This document shows, in pieces, positions 59,901-63,800 of a stretch of DNA of 64,000 bases. This DNA comes from Synaphobranchus kaupii (lineage: Eukaryota > Chordata > Actinopteri > Anguilliformes > Synaphobranchidae). Location of the stretch: assembly GCA_029718625.1 (NCBI GenBank), contig CM056377.1, positions 39,308,699 to 39,372,698 on the forward strand. The letters are read 5' to 3'. Both the position numbers and the translations under genes were made by a program. Under the pieces are notes generated by a model, which did not search any database, was not told where the DNA came from, and was given only the letters and a program-made list of their open reading frames with translations. Every line of letters starts with the position of its first letter. Position 1 is the stretch's first letter.

Positions 59901-60860
59901 ATTTCACAATATTCTTACGTTCATTTGGCACCACTACAGCCTGACCTGTTAGGCTCTTCCATCTCTATGAATCAAAGATGGGAATGCTTTGTAATGTAAA
60001 GCAATGCTTGCTAACGCATGCTTGTGGGGGAGATATGATTTTGGTAAAGACAAATGCATTATTAAAATTAATTTCTAGATTATTTGTGTCCACTAATATT
60101 TCTGATCATGAACAAGCCGTTTTAAAAGTGACTGACAGTTACATTTAAAAACCGAGTGACATGCTAACATCAGCAAGAGCCCTGCTCTAAAAATCGCTAC
60201 CTCGAAACTACCTCACAGATGAACTTCCCTGAATAGCCCCCTCCAACAGAACTACCTAAACTGCACTATGGCCTTCTGGCTCTTAACCATCTGCTATCAA
60301 AGGAACCGTGATGGTGCACAGTTCTGTGCTTTTTCAAGCTGTGGAAGAAAAAAAAACAGATGGGGCTTTAAAAAAAAAGAAAAGAAAAAAAAGAAAAAAG
60401 CCCAACGGGAGAGCGGCTCACCTGCTTGGTCTCCTCTTCCTCTGAGCACTCGCTCTGCTCTTCCTCCTCCTCTTCCTCCTCCTCGGGGAACTCAACGTCG
60501 GACTCCCCGGGGGCGATGGGCACGCTGATGGTCAGGTTGGGGTTGGTCATGTAGCTGTCCCCGTCGGTGACGATGTACCTCTCGCCGTAGCGGCCGATGA
60601 CCCCCACCGTGCCGTTGCCCTCGACGTGGTTGCTCATGCGCTTCAGCTTCAGCATGGCCTTGGCCCTCCTTGGCCTTCTGCCGCCGCCTCTTGAAGTTGC
60701 CGTTGAAGAAGTCGCAGATGGCCCGCTTCAGCCAGTCGATGCCCCGCTGGATGCGCGCGAAGGCGATCTGCAGGTTGTTCATCTCGCCGTCGTCGTCGGG
60801 CGCGGAGAGGTTGTCCGCGCTGAACGAGCTCAGCAGCAGGGCCAGGAAGAGGTTGAGCAC
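21328..60860 (-). CDS. scn5La: Voltage-gated sodium channel alpha subunit, SCN5A type, 3' part of gene (joined exons)
   Basis: Pore-forming subunit of a plasma-membrane Na+ channel that drives the action-potential upstroke. The coding sequence joins 60860-60422, 40995-40875, 36374-36220, 34137-33964, 30591-30469, 28583-28311, 27029-26976, 26643-26506, 26286-26182, 25787-25517 and 22562-21328. Exon lengths 155, 174, 123, 54, 138, 105 and 271 agree with the lengths I recall for SCN5A exons. SCN5A-class identity rests on the C-terminus, which shares [38 protein letters not shown] and a [11 protein letters not shown] end with SCN5A rather than SCN1A, SCN4A or SCN8A. Teleosts have two co-orthologues (scn5Laa, scn5Lab) and I cannot tell which this is. 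The 5' half is outside the window. One frame break lies in the first exon (60664-60666). Confidence 0.93.
22683..23601 (+). mobile_element. Deleted Tc1-family transposon with about 244-bp inverted repeats
   Basis: TA at 22681-22682 and 23602-23603 flank a 919-bp element. It begins CAGATCCTTTCCAAAAAATT and ends with its inverse. The inverted repeats (22683-22926 and 23358-23601) are nearly identical. The core retains the N-terminal, DNA-binding part of a transposase but no catalytic DDE domain. Flanking TA repeats suit the TA target preference of Tc1 elements. Its left end is about 120 bp upstream of the last-exon acceptor. Confidence 0.88.
23003..23416 (+). pseudogene. Truncated Tc1 transposase, DNA-binding domain only
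   Basis: 137-residue open frame starting [20 protein letters not shown]. It contains a paired-type helix-turn-helix ([15 protein letters not shown]), a GRRR/basic patch and a second HTH-like region ([16 protein letters not shown]). It runs to IPRVKPL and then reads into the right inverted repeat ([17 protein letters not shown]). The catalytic DDE domain (about 200 residues) is missing by internal deletion. It could not transpose itself, but if expressed it could bind the repeats. Expression is unknown. Confidence 0.75.
23622..24291. mobile_element. Non-autonomous Tc1-type MITE with about 240-bp inverted repeats
   Basis: TA-flanked 670-bp element whose ends are CAGTGCCGTGAAAACG and a diverged inverse (TTTTGCC..ACTG). 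The arms pair over about 240 bp (shared features: TCCTGATTTCCTCTATTGTT, AATCCCAACACCCAT, CTTAACTGCAGCCAATGTAG). There is no coding sequence. The loop, 23890-24024, carries a module also found in two other elements of this window. It lies about 20 bp from the preceding Tc1 element, separated by a TA repeat. Confidence 0.8.
24456..24947. mobile_element. Probable MITE with GACAGCCTCATAACAAAAGTG terminal inverted repeats
   Basis: Left end GACAGCCTCATAACAAAAGT and right end its exact inverse. Total 492 bp. The interior holds many direct and inverted copies of GACTTAGGCAATTTT / GCCTAAGTCA (24478-24765). It is non-coding. No convincing target duplication is visible, so the superfamily is not assigned. 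Confidence 0.6.
25517..25787 (-). CDS. scn5La: scn5La exon: domain IV S1-S3 (human exon 27 position)
   Basis: 271 nt, residues 528-617 plus one base. Acceptor accatctag|AAC and donor GTTGTGG|gtatgt. It encodes [20 protein letters not shown]1 ([17 protein letters not shown]), S2 ([17 protein letters not shown]) and S3 ([14 protein letters not shown]). The final base joins the next exon to make the Gly of [10 protein letters not shown]. Length is the same as human exon 27. Confidence 0.96.
25788..26181 (-). other. 394-bp intron of scn5La
   Basis: Nothing recognised apart from the splice sites. Confidence 0.6.
26182..26286 (-). CDS. scn5La: scn5La exon: III-IV linker with IFM inactivation particle (human exon 26 position)
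   Basis: 105 nt, residues 493-527, phase 0/0. Acceptor tttttac|TTAGGT and donor CCAACG|gtatgt. It encodes [20 protein letters not shown] and [18 protein letters not shown] is the fast-inactivation particle, and SxKKPxKPIPRP is the invariant remainder of the III-IV loop, including the protein-kinase-C-type Ser. The AC acceptor restores the family-standard KLGGQ junction. Confidence 0.96.
26287..26505 (-). other. AT-AC intron of scn5La
   Basis: 219-bp intron that begins ATAAGT and ends AC on the coding strand. The ATAAGT start marks the U2-dependent AT-AC subclass rather than the U12 type (ATATCC). Shifting both ends by 4 nt gives a GT-AG alternative of equal length (AAGATAA|gt ... ag|GTGG). 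That would change the encoded pair LG to IS, against the family consensus, so AT-AC is preferred. Confidence 0.85.
26506..26643 (-). CDS. scn5La: scn5La exon: domain III S6 (human exon 25 position), with AT-type donor
   Basis: 138 nt, residues 447-492, phase 0/0. Acceptor atgaaacag|GTG. It encodes [18 protein letters not shown] and the S6 helix ([20 protein letters not shown]), then NQQKRK. The exon ends AGAAAG and the intron begins ATAAGT rather than GT. The next exon is preceded by AC, making this an AT-AC intron. Vertebrate Nav genes are known to have an AT-AC intron of the U2-dependent subclass here (for example SCN4A intron 21 and SCN5A intron 25). Confidence 0.94.
26644..26975 (-). other. 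332-bp intron of scn5La
   Basis: Nothing recognised apart from the splice sites. Confidence 0.6.
26976..27029 (-). CDS. scn5La: scn5La micro-exon: domain III P-loop with selectivity-filter Lys (human exon 24 position)
   Basis: 54 nt, residues 429-446, phase 0/0. Acceptor tcataag|GCC and donor CGTTCA|gtaaga. It encodes [18 protein letters not shown]. The Lys is the domain III residue of the DEKA selectivity filter. The residue after GWM is Glu where mammalian channels have Asp, which is an outer-vestibule position that affects guanidinium-toxin binding. The exon is too short to stand out as an open frame and was found from the conserved motif and splice sites. Confidence 0.95.
27030..28310 (-). 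other. 1.3-kb intron of scn5La
   Basis: AT-rich. No exon or repeat was recognised. Confidence 0.55.
28311..28583 (-). CDS. scn5La: scn5La exon: domain III S4-S5, S5 and extracellular turret (human exon 23 position)
   Basis: 273 nt, residues 338-428, phase 0/0. Acceptor ggcgacag|GTGGTG and donor CAAGTG|gtgagt. It encodes the S4-S5 linker and S5 ([39 protein letters not shown]), then the extracellular turret with four Asn-X-Ser/Thr sites (NRT, NIS, NKS, NDT), and then [19 protein letters not shown] at the start of the P-loop. The turret is a few residues shorter than in human SCN5A, within the usual variability of this loop. Confidence 0.95.
28584..30468 (-). other. 1.9-kb intron of scn5La
   Basis: Contains an 18-G run at 30058-30075 and a purine-rich GAGA stretch beside the upstream donor (about 30436-30457). 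A G/C-rich block lies at 29095-29230. No exon was seen. Confidence 0.55.
30058..30075. repeat. Run of 18 G
   Basis: Uninterrupted G homopolymer in an intron. On the transcribed strand it is a C run. Confidence 0.9.
30469..30591 (-). CDS. scn5La: scn5La exon: domain III S3-S4, canonical form (human exon 22 position)
   Basis: 123 nt, residues 297-337, phase 0/0. Acceptor tccatgtag|GTG and donor ATGCGG|gtaaga. It encodes [17 protein letters not shown], then the S4 sensor [19 protein letters not shown] and FEGMR. The K/R every third residue gives six regularly spaced gating charges. It matches the standard vertebrate form closely, so it is the expected default exon. The divergent duplicate lies upstream at 31053-31175. 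Confidence 0.96.
30592..31052 (-). other. 461-bp interval between the alternative and canonical S3-S4 exons
   Basis: It has normal GT and AG ends facing both exons (donor gtaagg at 31052; acceptor tccatgtag ending at 30592). It is long enough that steric hindrance alone would not prevent splicing of the two exons together. Confidence 0.6.
31053..31175 (-). CDS. scn5La: Candidate alternative (mutually exclusive) domain III S3-S4 voltage-sensor exon
   Basis: 123 nt with no stop. Acceptor gtgtaaatcag-like tttacacag|ATC and donor ATTAGG|gtaagg. It encodes 41 residues: end of S3 and linker ([18 protein letters not shown]), then an S4 helix ([18 protein letters not shown], then LAGIR). Length and phase (0/0) are identical to the canonical exon at 30469-30591, 461 bp downstream in the transcript. 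The S4 core [11 protein letters not shown] is the same in both, while the S3b/linker and the C-terminal end differ. In mammalian SCN8A (18N) and SCN1A (20N), an exon in this place carries a stop or breaks the frame. Here it is open. I infer an alternative exon. Expression cannot be seen from the sequence. Confidence 0.8.
31176..33963 (-). other. 2.8-kb intron upstream of the alternative S3-S4 exon
   Basis: No additional exon or recognisable repeat. Regulatory elements choosing between the two S3-S4 exons could lie here or in 30592-31052, but no specific motif is claimed. Confidence 0.5.
33964..34137 (-). CDS. scn5La: scn5La exon: domain III S2-S3 (human exon 21 position)
   Basis: 174 nt, residues 239-296, phase 0 at both ends. 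Acceptor ctttgttcacag|GCT and donor GTGGAC|gtaagt. It encodes [13 protein letters not shown], the S2 helix with its acidic charge-transfer residues ([18 protein letters not shown]) and S3 (CWLDFLIVD). It is the constant exon upstream of the paired S3-S4 exons. A dispersed repeat (34152-34335) ends only about 14 bp upstream of its acceptor, so the branch point must lie at least partly in repeat-derived DNA. Confidence 0.96.
34138..36219 (-). other. 2.1-kb intron of scn5La
   Basis: Contains the dispersed repeat copy at 34152-34335 next to the downstream acceptor. No exon was seen in the rest. Confidence 0.6.
34152..34335 (+). repeat. Second copy of the ACATTACATTACAGGCATTTAGCAG repeat, partial, beside a splice acceptor
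   Basis: Aligns with 10196-10400: CATTTAGCAG, CAGCTGGATATTTTTACTGA, CTCAAGGTTACAATGGCAG, ACAACCTTTGAGTTACAAGG, with an internal deletion of about 18 bp near the start. It begins about 14 bp from the acceptor of the exon at 33964-34137, on the opposite strand to the gene. Confidence 0.65.
36220..36374 (-). CDS. scn5La: scn5La exon: end of II-III linker and domain III S1 (human exon 20 position)
   Basis: 155 nt, residues 187-238. Acceptor ctctgtcacag|CC and donor GCTCTG|gtgagc. It reads [15 protein letters not shown], then [20 protein letters not shown] and [12 protein letters not shown], which is the Cys-rich juxtamembrane stretch followed by the III-S1 helix. WWxLRKTC..IVEHxWFETFI is near-invariant in Nav channels. 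The preceding 4.5-kb intron separates it from the acidic linker exon. Confidence 0.96.
36375..40874 (-). other. 4.5-kb intron of scn5La
   Basis: No exon or clear transposon was recognised. It contains a 15-C run at 38577-38591 and a G-rich run near 39926-39936. Confidence 0.6.
38577..38591. repeat. Run of 15 C
   Basis: Uninterrupted C homopolymer on the + strand, so a G run in the pre-mRNA of the gene. Confidence 0.9.
40875..40995 (-). CDS. scn5La: scn5La exon: distal II-III linker (human exon 19 position)
   Basis: 121 nt, residues 147-187. Acceptor tttctgcag|AAG and donor GACT|gtaagt. It encodes a cytosolic acidic linker beginning [16 protein letters not shown] and ending DPDSCFPD, followed by a split Ser codon. 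The SLSEGST-D block and the DP(D/E)xCF ending are characteristic of the vertebrate Nav II-III loop. It starts in phase 0, so it joins directly to the 60422 exon. It ends after one base of a codon, matching the next exon, which starts with two bases. Confidence 0.92.
42880..43290 (+). promoter_or_regulatory. Intronic CpG-rich patch with promoter-like motifs
   Basis: A dense CpG cluster in otherwise AT-rich intron. It contains a GC box (GTGGGCGGGGCC, about 43150), then TTTAAAA (about 43177), and a reverse GC box (GCTCCGCCCCCC, about 43208). It could be an alternative or antisense promoter, or simply a GC-rich repeat. No open first exon is evident. Confidence 0.3.
43925..44927. mobile_element. 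1-kb fully palindromic non-autonomous element (Tc1-type ends)
   Basis: TA-flanked element beginning CAAACCCCAATTCCAAAAAA and ending with its inverse. Beyond the ends (43925-44165 / 44740-44927), almost the whole interior is also inverted. 44166-44450 pairs with 44465-44735, leaving a loop of about 12 nt near 44446-44458. There is no coding capacity. Each arm holds one copy of the module shared with 23890-24024 and 5329-5462. Confidence 0.8.
45607..45781 (+). repeat. Left inverted terminal repeat of the DIRS1-like element
   Basis: About 175 bp, nearly identical in inverse to 51256-51432, from GATCCACCTATGGGAATGAC to ATTCGCTTCTCGCG. The left-specific outer end 45580-45606 lies outside the repeat and is found inverted in the internal complementary region. 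Confidence 0.9.
46131..47636 (+). CDS. DIRS1-like Gag-type ORF1, 501 aa
   Basis: Open frame from ATG to TGA immediately downstream of the left repeat and leader. The N-terminal region has a Cys/His cluster (residues about 19-64: CPAACG, CVMC, HAQ, CSHC), compatible with a zinc-binding motif. An acidic middle follows, then a basic Pro/Gly/Gln-rich C-terminus ([18 protein letters not shown]) ending [10 protein letters not shown], as expected for a nucleic-acid-binding capsid-type protein. No standard domain was recognised, and the Gag assignment rests on position and composition. Its end overlaps the start of the RT frame by up to 161 nt. Confidence 0.8.
   Translation: MALSKPIPLGPPEELRSRACPAACGALIAARDTHTLCVMCLGLKHAQEAIDSPESCSHCLALPKKLRRRRQRVAATHGNDLGPEDSDKEDDSTAASRPPQDLPSLSWADRSDPDMLAFPLSLSGTPILEGETSDNDDMAVASECSGEEDSIPPAQLAPAMGTANAQPYAVLLEVCERAAARLNIEWPALQNPADEERDVYDGKFLGPPPGPRKQLFPVLPACAKHMKHHWKDPLDFKHGFSGLEVKDMAAHAMGEPPAVEPSIARHLNPTQGGLLAPPRPTLPNKMERFTASIHQASYRASALAVRALNVSSLLSAYQAELTEEMGKQLQKGDPSPILWQEIVTVNDLVLRNSRQCVQACGRSMALSVAGERALWLNLSGLPDSEKRRLAGAPVEPGRALFGPALTLMQQRCDDKKKEDEAFKLCLPRRATPHLPPPMRPPQPPAVNRRVQPGQGRGKPQGRAPGQQGNPPAKPWGNMSFAAAAAKKPSPTPADQKRKRPA
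47476..49923 (+). CDS. DIRS1-like reverse transcriptase/RNase H, up to 815 aa
   Basis: Copies element RNA into cDNA. The open frame begins upstream at 47476 (non-ATG). The first ATG is 47833, and entry by frameshift from Gag is also possible. Residues about 200-440 are the RT, with [11 protein letters not shown] (catalytic D321), [12 protein letters not shown] and TYMDDWL (D387, D388). RNase H follows with D552 ([10 protein letters not shown]), E584 (LELLTIW), D609 (RCDNTTAV) and D660 (NTGADLLSR). The last 130 residues ([32 protein letters not shown]) resemble the degenerate methyltransferase-like region described in DIRS elements. No stop or frameshift. Confidence 0.92.
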   Translation: MSSQDRAGASPRAEPRASRATPLLSLGGICPLPQPRQRNLLPPPLTRNGSGQPDAAIGGLSPRSGAASPVVTGPSLSPPRKRRRPPVQEDSPPLFAAVRAPVGVHVPPSFNPQGSSTQAMLATFSVQMNTRPFLIKAPALKGQKTKNVVKRIPSYHIRPPLVSPLGGAPVPFSTAAPGRSPLRSSAPGGALTNHVQAWQAAFAPEWVLRTIAKGYRLQFAGKPPCFNGVIYSQTEESSAHVLEEEISSLLQKGAIRVVPRDQAQHGFYSRYFLVPKKDGSLRPILDLRVLNKHLRRYNFKMLTYNTLSRAIRQSDWFTSIDLKDAFFHIGIYPPHTKFLRFAHRGVCYEYTVLPFGLSLSPRVFCVCVEAGLAPLRLTGVRILTYMDDWLIIANSRVRVVEDTQLVLAQLAALGFRVNFPKSNLSPSQSVTFLGLVLNSVSMLARLSADRILSLRDCLSLFRPGLRVQYRTCLRLQGLMASASQVLPLGLLRMRGFMRWVSSLHLSPVRDLHRRLTVTHECTAALRHWGNTDFYTQGTPLGTVLMRKVVTTDASLSGWGATQEGRVVNGMWPTRLRSAHINYLELLTIWIALRYFLPRLRRRHVLVRCDNTTAVAYVNRQGGMRSLHLHSLAHRLLVWSSHHFLSLRATHVPGILNTGADLLSRGNPLYREWRLHPQTVAMLWQRFGHAAVDLFASHENAHCRMFFSLRDKNAPLGVDALAHPWPNVLLYAFPPLALISPTLARVREQSLTLILIAPRWSKSPWLAEIIPLLYAQPCALPLRTDLLSQANGEIYHPCPERIALWAWPVKGTTSTL
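49521..50936 (+). CDS. DIRS1-like tyrosine recombinase, about 471 aa
   Basis: Integrates the circular cDNA. The recombinase domain occupies roughly the last 330 residues (from about 49920), with an N-terminal SAM-like core ([34 protein letters not shown]). The catalytic residues are an Arg in [12 protein letters not shown]-x-x-R in [12 protein letters not shown], Trp in SAAGWAS and the nucleophilic Tyr in VRFYRLD. The frame ends at TGA just before the internal complementary region. The frame is open far upstream, but that part overlaps RT in another phase and is not protein-like. 49521 is the nearest upstream ATG, and the true start or frameshift site is unknown. Confidence 0.85.
   Translation: MAEIWPRSRRSLRLARKRPLSYVLLATGQERASRRRRTGPPLAQCASICVSPPRSHLSHSGQSERAEFDTDPNSAQVVEIAVAGGDNPSPLRTAVRAPVTHGPAVSGERGNIPPLPRANSSLGLARERHNLDALGLPPRVVATIQSARASSTRSLYDNKWQVFERWCASRQSVPYQCSVSDVLCFLQNLMDEGKSFSTIKVYLAAITACHMGFNDNTVGQHPLVRRFMKGARRSLPVVKKLIPSWDLSLVLEALSQRPFEPINGIELKFLSLKTALLLALASAKRVSDLHALSVHPSCAIFSPNMDKVFLKPNPAFMPKSFPAFTCEVLELSAFHPPPFSSEEEQRLHMLCPVRVLHTYMTRTRAFRKSNQLFVAWAPACKGKAISKQRLSHWLVEAIVMAYGSKGVSPPSGLRAHSTRGVAASWALFRGVSMQEICSAAGWASPHTFVRFYRLDVTRTPVAHSVLGVSSV
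51137..51231. repeat. Internal complementary region (ICR) of the DIRS1-like element
   Basis: Its first part (ATAGGTGGATCTCGAAACGA ... GAGAAC) is the inverse of the left outer end. Its second part (AACTTTAGGTTACTGTCGTA ... GGAGAGATCC) is the inverse of the right outer end. The two meet at AAC/GTT. In DIRS1 the ICR templates completion of the ends during circle formation. Confidence 0.9.
51256..51432 (-). repeat. Right inverted terminal repeat of the DIRS1-like element
   Basis: Inverse of the left repeat, with a 2-3 nt difference near its inner end. The right-specific outer end 51433-51479 (CTCCACTCGATGTTTCAGAG ... CCTAAAGTT) follows. Confidence 0.9.
51977..51996. repeat. Run of 20 G
   Basis: Uninterrupted G homopolymer between the DIRS1-like element and the hAT relic. 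Its length may be unreliable in the assembly. Confidence 0.9.
52780..53080. repeat. ACGTCCC/GGACGTT-rich repeat nested in the hAT relic
   Basis: Begins AGCTAACAAAATTGGGTCCC and repeats variants of GGACGT(C/T)CC, GAACGTC and GGATGTT about every 25-35 bp. It interrupts the transposase remnant. It resembles a dispersed satellite-like repeat that occurs widely in fish. Confidence 0.5.
53067..53330 (+). pseudogene. hAT transposase C-terminal dimerisation-domain remnant
   Basis: The translation contains [20 protein letters not shown], then KTRLRSSMN, matching the conserved hATC signature (PxTSxSxERxFS..RIKT.LRSTM). Another fragment upstream (52436-52648, [20 protein letters not shown]) may belong to the same transposase. 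Several frames and stops separate them, so it is non-functional. Confidence 0.7.
55236..55505. repeat. Duplicated intronic segment, copy 1
   Basis: About 270 bp matching 59266-59520 in direct orientation. Shared blocks include CTCTGTGTCCCTTTA, ATCTAGCTGACCCT, CACTGTCAACAAGA, GCAGCTCTCTGC, AACATCCCAAAATAATCAAA and CTTGTAATCAGGGGTGAC. No poly(A), TIR or LTR is visible. Confidence 0.75.
56861..56928. repeat. GT / GCGT microsatellite
   Basis: (GT)8 running into about twelve GCGT units with one GCAT. It lies in the large intron. Open frames across it are artefacts. Confidence 0.95.
59266..59520. repeat. Duplicated intronic segment, copy 2
   Basis: Matches 55236-55505 with scattered substitutions and small indels, including a local doubling of AATAATCAA. 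The copies are 4 kb apart in the same intron. Confidence 0.75.
60422..60860 (-). CDS. scn5La: scn5La exon: domain II S6 and II-III linker (human exon 17 position), with a 1-nt frame break
   Basis: Acceptor CCCGTAG precedes GTG CTC AAC, and the donor is CAG|gtgagc. It encodes the pore-lining S6 helix ([18 protein letters not shown]) and a basic stretch (KRRRQKAKE). The frame then shifts by one base and continues as [15 protein letters not shown], an acidic run of about nine Glu, and ETKQ at the exon end. The shifted part contains VPIAPGESD, which matches the ankyrin-G binding motif of the II-III loop, so it is genuine coding sequence. Length is 439 nt. Removing one G from the triple (ccc on the + strand at 60664-60666) gives 438 nt, restores phase 0 at both ends and reads KEAKAML across the junction. 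I judge an assembly indel more likely than a real mutation because the rest of the gene is intact. Confidence 0.9.
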
Positions 60861-63800
60861 CTACGGGAGAGGGAGAGTCAAATGAGCGGCGGGTGGTAAA
60901 ACTACGGCTGTTCATGCTGAGCGCATAACGTTTTCATTACCTGTCAATTTTCACAGCCATGACAACTAGTCGTGGGAAGCGAGGGAACATTTCTAACCAT
61001 CATATGAGACTCAAAAGAGGGGGGGGTGCAAATTTGTCTTTTAAATCCCAATATTACGACTGTCGTTTACTTCATTGAGAAAGAAGTGTGATTTCTCAAC
61101 ATAAAGCAACCTTTGTGACAGAAAGTATCTCCACCTTTGAGATACAGTTTGAGAGACATACATGCAATCGTATGACTTAAAAACCATTTGACAAAAAAAG
61201 AATCATGTCAATCTTCGCCCGTTGGTTCAGAGTAAAACATTTTGCCTGTAGGGGAAAGAAGAAACCCTTGTGACATGGAGCCGAGGGAATGCAAACAACA
61301 GGTGTGATTTGGAGATGGTCTGAAATGTCACAATGCTCTGAAAGGTATAGGCCTACATGTCCCCGTTCAACCAGCTGCCCTGTGTGTTTACAGCTGCTTT
61401 TGTGTCTCAGAGGGCCTCGTGCTGATTGTGTATAAATGCCTTTGATTAAAAAGCTTGCAGAGATCTACGCGCTTTAGTGCTGGGAGTCATTTGTTTGGTC
61501 AAGTAAATAAGGACAGTATTTAAATCAAAGCATTGTTAACATACAGCTATGAAAGCACTATAAATGTAAGCCCATTGTAGCCTAGATATTATTGTGTTGC
61601 TCTTTCTCTTTGTAACTGTCACATGTAATTAAGCACCTCTCATTTTCTCTTCCTTATTTTTATACTACCTTATTTAAACTTTAACCTCAATGTATTTTAA
61701 AAAGAAAAAAACCAGACAATTTAACTATTTAGACACCACAACATCAGTATTATGTACAGCATTCAAAACAATACTTTTAAAACACTTTAAAGCTCCAATA
61801 TCAATAACCAGGCGTACTGCCTTAATAAAGGGAATTTATTCTGGTTCACCTTTCAAATTCCAATCTAAACTCACAGGATCGTCCATGAGTGTAGCGACTG
61901 AAAGAGATAGTGGAAAACGGAGCAGATATTCAAAATGCACTTAATTAAAAAAGTTCCCCTCCTTATATTGGAAAGTAAAATGTAGCCACCCGATCAAATA
62001 TCTGCACGCTGAATCAGTTGCCATGGCTCCCTATTGTCTTGGTCACCTGGGCTGCCAATTGGACAAAGGGGCCCTCATGTACTGAGGCTTAATCATGTGT
62101 CTCCATTGTCAGCTCCACTGTGTCAGGTTGTCACCTTTAAAACGCAACAACATCAGGCACAGTTTTGTCTGCTCAGACAGTTGGGCTCCCAAGTCAGTCA
62201 GAGGGATTGGGTCTGAGACTGCTCAACCTGCTGGAACATCTTTCTCGTTCTGGATGTAGTGCTCCGCGGCTCCCTGAACAATGGAACAGCAGAGCGATGT
62301 GTTGGAAAAGGTGGCACAGGAGGGAATATCATTATGCCACCAAATATGTTTTCCCTCTAACCTTCAGGCAAAGCACCTCCTGAAAATAACGACGGACTTA
62401 CATCTTAAGTGAAACCAGGAAGGCCTAAAACTAATAACAGTCTGGCTGTTATGAACTCATTCGATTGTGTGTGTCCCTAAACGTGCTTTTGAGAAACATT
62501 TAAAAAAATTATGTATTCTGTGTCTGGCGAAGTACTGTAAACATTCCTTTCTGTCTGAGTACTGGTTATGTCACTGAACTCCTGAAGGATATGTCTTGTG
62601 GTAGGGAAGCTGTTGTATCCTTATGCAGAGAATTTAGGTCTAACAATCAATCAGCATACATACAGTATACATTTAGTTAAAGGACAACCTGTGGAAAACA
62701 TTGGTTTTCTGAACAAAGGCCCATTTTGAAAAACCACAACAGCAACATTATTTACCGCCTTAAAAAAAAAAAAAACACTTTTAAAATACTTTGAAGCTCC
62801 AATATCAATAACAAGACCTACTGTGCGATATGAATAGTACTGTATAAAATGTATGACGTTCATTACTTTCTAACCCAAATGTATATTAAGGTACAGAGGT
62901 GTTGCTCAAGCACCGACTGTGCACAAACTGTCAATCACTATGATGACTGACAGTTTGTGAACATATACCATGCTCTCTACTGAACAAGATTACCCTGTAG
63001 TTATTCTTTAATTACAGTGCCTGGGGTGGATGCTTAGCAACTATTTCTGCCCAGGCTTTCCTGAAGGCAAACACCAGAGAAATGAGAAGCCACATCCTGA
63101 GGATCTCTGGGGGAAACACAGGCTGTGGTGATTGAGTGAAGTTACACGCTAACTAAGAGGGCGGAGTACCCCCGCAGAGCTGTCAGCTTTACTTGAATCC
63201 GCAATCACTACAATGTAAACTCATGATTTTAAGCACGCAATACGAGGGATTGAGTGAAACTGAGAGAAATCTTGGAAAGCATTTTTTTGTATTGCAAGTG
63301 TTGTGAACCCTTTACCCTTATTTGGTCACCTTTACATTCTGCAAGACTGCAGGACTGGCCTCTGTCCTCAGACATAATTCCATGATGTTCACATTATTAT
63401 TATTTTTTTAAGATCTTTCTTTGTTGTTTCTGCCTCTCGGTGAAGGGTGGAAGGAGAGGGCGAACGCGAGGGTGCCGGCGGCGTGCAAATCAGACACTTC
63501 CGTACCCTCCGAAAGGGGCCCCAGGGTTCGATCTGTCAGCGTCCCGGCTGAACAATGAGCCTGACACTAGGCGACGTTCGCCAATCTCTCCACGGCAGGC
63601 ACGGCTGTGACAAGAGTAATTAGGTGTCTTCGTTTTATATTTTCTACCCTTCTAAACTCATCCTGAATACACCGATCCCACACCCCTAAAGAGCACCTGC
63701 TTTTGAAACAGCTGTCTTTGAAATGGCATACAAATGAAAAATGAATAAAATAGGGTGCAGGTATTATAGATGCAAACTGATATAACCAAACCCCAAAAAA

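Larger units (their letters stand above)
40996..60421 (-). other. 19.4-kb intron between the II-S6 exon and the distal II-III linker exon
   Basis: Human SCN5A has an additional linker exon (exon 18) in this position. I see no open frame with its features, and the flanking exons join directly in phase 0. The intron holds a CpG-rich patch (about 42880-43290), a palindromic element (43925-44927), a DIRS1-like retrotransposon (45580-51479), a hAT relic (52043-53916) and duplicated segments (55236-55505 and 59266-59520). Between these, 53917-60421 shows mainly simple repeats and AT-rich sequence. Confidence 0.7.

Noticed and set aside
60492..60660. Continuation of the II-S6 reading frame past the frame break ([17 protein letters not shown] sequence)
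   Set aside because: It has no similarity to a sodium-channel linker and does not end at the donor in phase. The other frame carries the ankyrin-G motif.
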